Translations under genes and position numbers: made by a program
Shown here: one piece after another, positions 25,062 through 30,483 of the stretch
Layout: each line of letters opens with the position of its first letter
How positions within the stretch are numbered: position 1 is the stretch's first letter
The notes under the pieces: generated by a model
Database searches by the model: none
Told to the model about the DNA's origin: nothing
The model's input: only the letters and a program-made list of their open reading frames with translations
Origin: Verrucomicrobiota bacterium
Lineage (GTDB): Bacteria; Verrucomicrobiota; Verrucomicrobiia; Limisphaerales; J093
DNA length: 32,942 bases
NCBI GenBank assembly: GCA_012517065.1
Contig: JAAYVR010000077.1
Span: 1-32,942 of the forward strand
Reading direction: 5' to 3'

Positions 25062-26561
25062 TCAACGAACTGGCCTCTGACCAGATTCTGCTGCAGGCCG
25101 CGGCCTGTAGATATGCCCGTCGGTGTCGGTCTCCCGAACGTTGGCGTTGGTCACGTTTGTGAGAACAATAGGCGTGGTCACACCCGGCACGCGCGTGTAT
25201 TTCACTGCGTCCAGATTCAGACACCCGACCTTTTCGGCTGTGATGACGGGCCGCGCGTCGTCGCGCGCAAGTGTCAACCTCACGTTCTCCAATGTCAGTG
25301 TCGCCACATTCCGCGCATAGAACCCCCACACAGGCAACGAGCGCGCATCAACACCGGGAGACGCGACCTGCTTGACGGCATTGGCCAGTGAAACACCGCC
25401 GTCATACTGAACGGTCACATCACGAAACACCACATTTGTGACGGGAGATTCCCACCAACTCTCTACCGAGATGGGCGCCCGGTAAACACCGCTCGCACTG
25501 AGTCGCTCCACGGTAACCCGGCCTGCAGTGTTCCCTCGCTTGAGCCAAAGCGTGACTGGCGATGCCACAGATTGCATCGTGACATCTGAAATCAAGACGT
25601 CATCCAACTGGCCGATGGTTGCATCCCACGCGCCGGGCTGAAGGATTATGCCCGACAACATGTTCGTTCTCCGAGTAGCGCCGGATGTCCTGTGCGGTTG
25701 TTCACCCGGCCCGTAGAACAGACAATTGTGTACGATTAATCGTGTCGCCGGGCCGATCAGTCGCAGTCCGTTGCAAGACGAGTTCACAATACAGCCTGAA
25801 ATGACAACGTTGTCCCAGTATCGCCCCGCGATCGAATCGTCGCCGGTCTGAAACACACACCCGGTTATCATCACCCCGCGGCATGGACGGTGTGGCGCGC
25901 CTCGGAAATGAATGCCATCCCAACCTCCAATGAACTTGACGTTCTGCACCTCGACCTGATCGCTCACCTGAAAGAACACGGCATAATTGGCCGAATCAAC
26001 GATCGTAACGTCGCGCAGTCTGAACCGCTTGCAATTTACAAACACAATCGTGTGCGGCCCGCGCATTCGTTCTTCCCCGGTCGGATCAAACACCTTGTTG
26101 CCATCAATCACGCCTGGACCGGCAATCGTGACGTCTTCGAGGTTCTCACCCACAATCAGGCCGTTGTGCCATTTGCCCCACTTCGCCTCGGGCATGTAAT
26201 CCGGCGGTTGCGGCCGGCTGTACATCGCAAGGTTTGTCGTGCCCACCAAGGTCGCTCCCGCATCCAAGAAAACTGTTACACGGCTCTCCAGACGGACTGT
26301 GCCAGTCAAATACCTTCCCGGCGGGAACAACACCTTGCCACCCCCGGCTTCCGAACAGGCGGCGATCGCCCGATTTATGGCGTCGGTATCCAAACCAATT
26401 CCATCACCGCGGGCGCCGTAAGTCCGAACGTTGAATGTGCCATCGGAGTCCTCCGAGCTGCGACCAGTTGGCTCGCTCGAGTGAAGCTCGGCCATTGCAA
26501 CCGGCAAAACGAGCGCCAGAAGAGCCCTCAAAACCCTTAATACGAACACGGTGTTTCTCAT
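25062..26561 (-). CDS. secreted GH28-like (pectate-lyase fold) protein
   Basis: 499 residues with a signal peptide (about 1-24, ending AMAEL). The body is a right-handed beta-helix with the polygalacturonase-type opening FNVRTYGARGDGIGLDTDAI, GGGKVLFPPGRYLTGTVRL and DGNKVFDP. Asp215 (GWDGIHF) and the pair Asp241-Asp242 (TGDDSIAG) correspond to GH28 catalytic carboxylates. The usual GHG histidine is replaced, reading SSCNGLRLIG, and no RIK motif is evident, so activity on polygalacturonate is uncertain; other exo-acting or lyase relatives look alike. The start at 26561 is chosen for the signal peptide. It is downstream of the Tat-exported protein on the same strand, 137 bp away. Confidence 0.83.
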   Translation of the reverse strand: MRNTVFVLRVLRALLALVLPVAMAELHSSEPTGRSSEDSDGTFNVRTYGARGDGIGLDTDAINRAIAACSEAGGGKVLFPPGRYLTGTVRLESRVTVFLDAGATLVGTTNLAMYSRPQPPDYMPEAKWGKWHNGLIVGENLEDVTIAGPGVIDGNKVFDPTGEERMRGPHTIVFVNCKRFRLRDVTIVDSANYAVFFQVSDQVEVQNVKFIGGWDGIHFRGAPHRPCRGVMITGCVFQTGDDSIAGRYWDNVVISGCIVNSSCNGLRLIGPATRLIVHNCLFYGPGEQPHRTSGATRRTNMLSGIILQPGAWDATIGQLDDVLISDVTMQSVASPVTLWLKRGNTAGRVTVERLSASGVYRAPISVESWWESPVTNVVFRDVTVQYDGGVSLANAVKQVASPGVDARSLPVWGFYARNVATLTLENVRLTLARDDARPVITAEKVGCLNLDAVKYTRVPGVTTPIVLTNVTNANVRETDTDGHIYRPRPAAESGQRPVR

Positions 26562-26698
26562 GTGGCCATGTTCCGGACGGTTCCCGACCGTGAATGATTC
26601 CGACGAACCATCGCTCGACCCGAGAACCAAACTCAGGGTTCACAAACGCCCATCGGATGGCGCGCAACAAATCGACAAAACAGAGGGCGTCAGCCCGT

Positions 26699-27670
26699 TC
26701 ATGACCGCCACGGGCGCGTGCGTTTGACGTCCGCAAGCACTTCCTTGACGATCTTTACGTCCTCTGCAATCTGCCAGTCAAACATGCCGACGAGAATAAA
26801 ATCAGCTCCGCCCTCGAACGCGAATCGGAAACCGCGTTGGGGCGGAATTGCGCCCGCCGCAAGGACTTTGAAAGCAATCCACGGCTGCTTCACATTGAAC
26901 ATGAAATCAGCCACTTCCTCAGGGTCTTTACACCACGAGTTGTCGTGTTTTCCCAGATCGTCCGTTTCGTCTTCCCTGGGTGCAGTGTAATAATCGTGAG
27001 AATGGTAGGTCTTGACATAGAAATCCGGATTCAGACCCGCCTTTTCAACAGCCACAACTGTCCCAAGGCCGTGCGCGCCAACACCCGCAATGCACTTCTG
27101 ATCGCGAATGAATGAAATAATCTTTGCAATTGTCTCGATCTTTCCTTGCTTGACGAGCGCGTCTGCAACATCGCCCGTCACGTGCACCGCCGTCGCGCCA
27201 AGATCGATCGCCTGCTTGAATTGATCCAATCCACCCTCCGCTGTGAGACGCGCTTGGGCGATCCACTTCATTTTCCCGCCGCGTTTCCAGTGCTTTTGAA
27301 GCTGCGATATTCCGTCTCTGACCCAACTGTTCATGGCGTTGATGCCGTGAGTCTCGGCCAGCTCGAGCGTTTCCAGTATCTTTGCATCGGTGTTGTACCG
27401 CTGCATGAGGGCGGACACATACGCCAAATCGCGTGAATGGGCGTACCCGCCCATAAGATTCCCGCCGAGAATAAGACGGCTGAACTCAACACCGCGAATC
27501 TTCCCTTGCGGCAAGGTTTCTTTCGGCGGCGGCAACGGCCCAAGGTCTGTGGGTGCCGACTTGTCATTGTTCGCTCCTTGACCAAGCGCGACCGTGGGCG
27601 CAACCACAGCCGCTGTCGCCGAAACCTTGATAAACTGTCGCCTGCTCTGCTTGCCGATGTTCGGTTTCAT
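26699..27670 (-). CDS. Tat-exported aldo/keto reductase-like TIM-barrel protein
   Basis: A 323-residue protein with a twin-arginine signal (QSRRQFIKVSATAAVVAPTV, Arg10-Arg11), implying export in a folded state, often with a cofactor. After a Pro-rich linker the body begins GVEFSRLILGGNLMGGYAHS, like the N-terminal strand of aldo/keto reductases, followed by ILETLELAETHGINAMNSW, AIDLGATAVHVTGD, KCIAGVGAHG and GGADFILVGMFDWQIAED, consistent with a TIM barrel. The canonical D-Y-K-H tetrad was not identified. Relatives occur in Verrucomicrobiota and Planctomycetota as uncharacterised exported proteins. The start at 27670 is chosen for the Tat signal; the frame is open 63 bases further. Confidence 0.75.
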   Translation of the reverse strand: MKPNIGKQSRRQFIKVSATAAVVAPTVALGQGANNDKSAPTDLGPLPPPKETLPQGKIRGVEFSRLILGGNLMGGYAHSRDLAYVSALMQRYNTDAKILETLELAETHGINAMNSWVRDGISQLQKHWKRGGKMKWIAQARLTAEGGLDQFKQAIDLGATAVHVTGDVADALVKQGKIETIAKIISFIRDQKCIAGVGAHGLGTVVAVEKAGLNPDFYVKTYHSHDYYTAPREDETDDLGKHDNSWCKDPEEVADFMFNVKQPWIAFKVLAAGAIPPQRGFRFAFEGGADFILVGMFDWQIAEDVKIVKEVLADVKRTRPWRS

Positions 27671-27877
27671 AATAAAAACAGCTCTTACCGTAACGGGCAG
27701 CGGCAATATGTCACTTCGACGATTATCCAGCAAGCCGGATCATAACAACGAAATCGCGGCATTGCTTTGCAATCGCAATGCAAGGACCAAAATCGTGAAT
27801 GTGTTGTTGCGGTGCCAAAATGACTGTTGACTTCGCCGATCTCCGTGGTAAATTTCCCGCTCTTTTGTCGGACGCGA
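27671..27877. promoter_or_regulatory. divergent intergenic region (Tat protein / rplM)
   Basis: This 207-bp gap must contain the promoters for the ribosomal protein operon on the plus strand and for the exported protein on the minus strand. No consensus promoter was recognised with confidence; no Shine-Dalgarno is seen before rplM. Confidence 0.4.
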
Positions 27878-28312
27878 ATGAAGACGCATGTTCCTAAAGT
27901 TGATTTGGACGAACGCAAGTGGCACGTGGTAGATGCCGAAGGCAAGGTATTGGGCCGTTTGGCCGCTGAAATAGCCAATATCCTGCGCGGCAAGAACAAA
28001 CCCATTTTCACGCCATTCCTCGACACCGGCGATTTTGTCGTCGTGGTCAACGCTGAAAAGGTCCTCCTGACAGGCAAGAAGGAAACTGACAAGAAGTACA
28101 TGTCTTATTCCGGCTGGAAAGGGGGCGAGAAGTATGTTTCTGTTGCCAAGTTGCGCGAAAAGCACCCCGAACGACTCGTCTATCACGCCGTAAAGGGCAT
28201 GCTGCCAAAGAACCGCCTCGGTGACCGATTGCTCACGAAGCTGAAGGTCTATCGTGGCAGCGCCCATCCACACACGGCTCAGCAACCGAAACCTCTGGAC
28301 ATCAGCGCCTGA
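27878..28312 (+). CDS. rplM: 50S ribosomal protein L13
   Basis: Early-assembling protein of the large ribosomal subunit. The 144-residue product has the family's length and motifs: [72 protein letters not shown] and the terminal [15 protein letters not shown]. The frame is open from 27827, but homologues begin at MKTHVPK-like sequences, supporting ATG at 27878. It is 15 bp upstream of rpsI, the conserved rplM-rpsI operon. Confidence 0.97.
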   Translation: MKTHVPKVDLDERKWHVVDAEGKVLGRLAAEIANILRGKNKPIFTPFLDTGDFVVVVNAEKVLLTGKKETDKKYMSYSGWKGGEKYVSVAKLREKHPERLVYHAVKGMLPKNRLGDRLLTKLKVYRGSAHPHTAQQPKPLDISA

Positions 28313-28327
28313 AGATTTGATTGAGCA

Positions 28328-28723
28328 ATGAACCAAGTCACTGAATTCGCAGCTACCGGGCGCCGCAAAACATCAAGCGCTCGAGTCAGGCTCATCCCCG
28401 GTTCTGGCAAGGTCACGGTCAACAACCGACCTTTTGAATCATACTTTCCGGTGGAGTCGCAAAGAACTCACGCTCTCCAGCCACTGGTTGCCACTGATAC
28501 CGTCTCGAAATACGATGTGGTTGTCAACGTCCACGGCGGTGGACAATCAGGCCAGGCCGGAGCAATGCGCCATGGCATCGCAAGAGCACTCTTGCAGGCC
28601 GATCCTACACTCAAAGCGACTTTGCGCGCAGGCGGCTTCCTTACCCGCGACCCCCGCATGCGCGAACGCAAAAAGTACGGCCAGCCAGGAGCACGAAAAC
28701 GCTTCCAGTACAGCAAGCGGTAG
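28328..28723 (+). CDS. rpsI: 30S ribosomal protein S9
   Basis: Small-subunit protein whose C-terminal tail contacts P-site tRNA. The 131-residue product contains [54 protein letters not shown] and the characteristic basic end [18 protein letters not shown]. It follows rplM by 15 bp as in most bacteria. A possible hairpin lies just after the stop codon. Confidence 0.98.
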   Translation: MNQVTEFAATGRRKTSSARVRLIPGSGKVTVNNRPFESYFPVESQRTHALQPLVATDTVSKYDVVVNVHGGGQSGQAGAMRHGIARALLQADPTLKATLRAGGFLTRDPRMRERKKYGQPGARKRFQYSKR

Positions 28724-28729
28724 TTCCAG

Positions 28730-28756
28730 ACCGGCGCCAAATGCGATTCGGCCGGT
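28730..28756 (+). terminator. weak hairpin after rpsI
   Basis: ACCGGC (28730-28735) and GCCGGT (28751-28756) form a 6-bp stem with a 15-base loop, 6 bases after the rpsI stop codon. TTCG follows but no T-tract. It is well placed for a transcript end, yet weak. Confidence 0.3.
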
Positions 28757-28942
28757 TCGTGGCCACGCCAAAATGGCAGCGTTGGCGTTTACATTGTCGT
28801 CACGGGTTTGCCAATCGGCAGAACCGCGGGTTGTCGGAACCAAACGGGAAAGCGCCGACCAAGCGCAGTTCGACCCTTGTGAGGTGTGTGCTGAAGTAGT
28901 TGGGCGTTGGCCCAGCACGAGACTCTTGTTCCATTCCCAACC

Positions 28943-29773
28943 ATGTCAAGACAGGCCTTTATCGCAGCGGCCATAATCACCGCGTTGCTGCTTTACGCCG
29001 CCCTCGGATTTCTCCTCTGGCATCGCGGCCTCGAATTGAAGCAAGCCAATGCCCAACTTGAGGCCGCAATCGCTGACCTCAATACCGCCCGCACAACCAC
29101 GGAAACCAATCTGGCGCAAGCGCGGGTTCTCCAAGAGCAACTCGATAACGCACATGCGCGTATCGCCGAGCTCGAACGCCAAACAGAGGAAGCCACACGC
29201 AGCCAGAAACTCCTCGAAACCGAAATGCGCCGCGCAATCGAATCCAAAGACGTCACAATCTCGGAACTGCAAGGAAAGCTCACCGTCAATATCGTGGACC
29301 GAATACTGTTTGATTCCGGAGAAGCAACACTCAAACCCGAAGGCGAGGAAATGCTCCGCAAGATCGCTGCCGTGCTGGCCAGGTTTCCCAATCGACAGGT
29401 GCATGTGATTGGCCACACCGACAACGTCCCAATACGCGCTTCGGCACGGCATCGCTACCCGAGTAATTGGGAACTTTCAACCGCCCGCGCCACCGCAGCA
29501 GTTCGCTTCCTGACAGAACAGGGCGGCGTGGACCCTCGTCGCATCGGCGCTGTTGGCTATGGCGAATTCCGTCCAATTGCAGACAACAGCACACCCGAAG
29601 GCCGCGCCCAAAACCGCCGAATTGCGATAGTTGTGCTCTCCGAAGAGCTTGTGGGGCTGGACGCAGCGCCAACAGCAAAGCCGTTCACTGCGCCCGCACC
29701 TGACGCAGCAACCGTGTCGCCAACGGAAACAAACGCGCCTCCCGCGAATACCGAAACGGCAAAGCCAGAGTAA
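28943..29773 (+). CDS. OmpA/MotB-like peptidoglycan-binding protein
   Basis: 276 residues: one N-terminal membrane helix (about 5-26), a coiled coil rich in Leu, Glu, Ala and Gln (about 30-112), an OmpA C-terminal domain (about 116-232) and a Pro/Thr/Ala-rich tail. The OmpA domain shows RILFDSGEATLKPEGEEML, VHVIGHTDNVPI, NWELSTARATAAVRFL and GYGEFRPIADNSTPEGRAQN, the usual diaminopimelate-binding pattern. The layout of inner-membrane helix, coiled coil and OmpA domain resembles MotB-type or chemotaxis-independent anchor proteins, but no MotA partner is adjacent. The ATG at 28943 is chosen because it directly precedes the membrane helix. Confidence 0.88.
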   Translation: MSRQAFIAAAIITALLLYAALGFLLWHRGLELKQANAQLEAAIADLNTARTTTETNLAQARVLQEQLDNAHARIAELERQTEEATRSQKLLETEMRRAIESKDVTISELQGKLTVNIVDRILFDSGEATLKPEGEEMLRKIAAVLARFPNRQVHVIGHTDNVPIRASARHRYPSNWELSTARATAAVRFLTEQGGVDPRRIGAVGYGEFRPIADNSTPEGRAQNRRIAIVVLSEELVGLDAAPTAKPFTAPAPDAATVSPTETNAPPANTETAKPE

Positions 29774-29976
29774 ACCTTTGCCAAGGTTCTGCAGCCACTC
29801 CGGTCCTTGCCAAACGGAATTCATTCGGCACATGACACCCACCGTGCACACGAGCTCGGCTGTCTCCTCAGCCAAATCAACCTGAAGATCAGTCGTACCC
29901 AACGGTCCAATCTCCCAAGCCCGCGGCCCGGACCTCTACGGGTTCGCAACCCCGAGCCTGGCACTTTATCGAAAAC

Positions 29977-30113
29977 AATGTGCCTGTCCCCATATCAGCA
30001 CGCGAGGAGTTCCCCACAGACCTCGGCAGCCGCGGGTTGGAACAATGGACAATCTGCGGGCCACGCCGCAATCAGGGGGTACAACCCAAACAATGAGCCT
30101 GTCACCCTATTTG
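29977..30113 (+). repeat. 137-bp GTGTCTGTCCC-type block, relative of 5007-5144
   Basis: Starts AATGTGCCTGTCCCCATATC and ends near AATGAGCCTGTCACCCTATT, with the motifs 115 bp apart. The interior shares CGCGAGGAGTTCC-like, CTCGGCAGCC, GGTTGGAACAA, GGCCACGCCGCAATC and AACCCAAACAA stretches with the block at 5007. Confidence 0.75.
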
Positions 30114-30265
30114 CGTCCTGGTTGGATGTGCGTGGGTGGCGGGCTCGAGATACCGAATCAAGTCATGTGCCGCTGCATTCGATTGGCAATGGTGGGAGTG
30201 CCCGCGGAGCGACCACATGGTAATGAGTAGGGCCAGGCACCCAAGACGGCGGCGTCCCATTGGTC

Positions 30266-30304
30266 ATTATGGCACCGCATGCCCGGTCGGACTGACGTGA
30301 AGCC
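30266..30304 (+). repeat. third dispersed repeat, copy 2
   Basis: ATTATGGCACCGCATGCCCG followed by GTCGGACTGACGTGAAGCC aligns with the minus strand of 18417-18456 at about three quarters of positions. Both copies are in gene-free spacers. Confidence 0.5.
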
Positions 30305-30430
30305 TCGCTAACGATCTGCGATGCGGAGACTCTTGGCGCGGCGAGGAAGGCGCCGCAACTGTCGGCAGCCCCAGCGGATGCATCACGGTGGCGCGCCCGG
30401 TTTGCCCGAGGCGAAACCTCGCCAAGGTTC

Positions 30431-30477
30431 GCTGCGCCGCGCTGCGCTTGGCCGCCTTGAAGCAGGCGCGGCGCAGC
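30431..30477 (-). terminator. 11-bp perfect inverted repeat 3' of the Calx-beta gene
   Basis: GCTGCGCCGCG (30431-30441) and CGCGGCGCAGC (30467-30477) pair perfectly with a 25-base loop. On the minus strand the hairpin begins 6 bases after the TAA stop of the Calx-beta gene. The stem is very GC-rich. No T-tract is present, so it may protect the transcript 3' end instead of ending transcription by itself. Confidence 0.45.
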
Positions 30478-30483
30478 TTCTGG

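Larger units (their letters stand above)
29774..30483. other. repeat-rich intergenic region, no gene supported
   Basis: About 700 bp between the ends of the converging OmpA-like and Calx-beta genes. It contains a 137-bp GTGTCTGTCCC-type block (29977-30113), the second copy of a third repeat family (30266-30304), and an 11-bp perfect inverted repeat just past the Calx-beta gene (30431-30477). No open frame has protein motifs. Confidence 0.6.
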
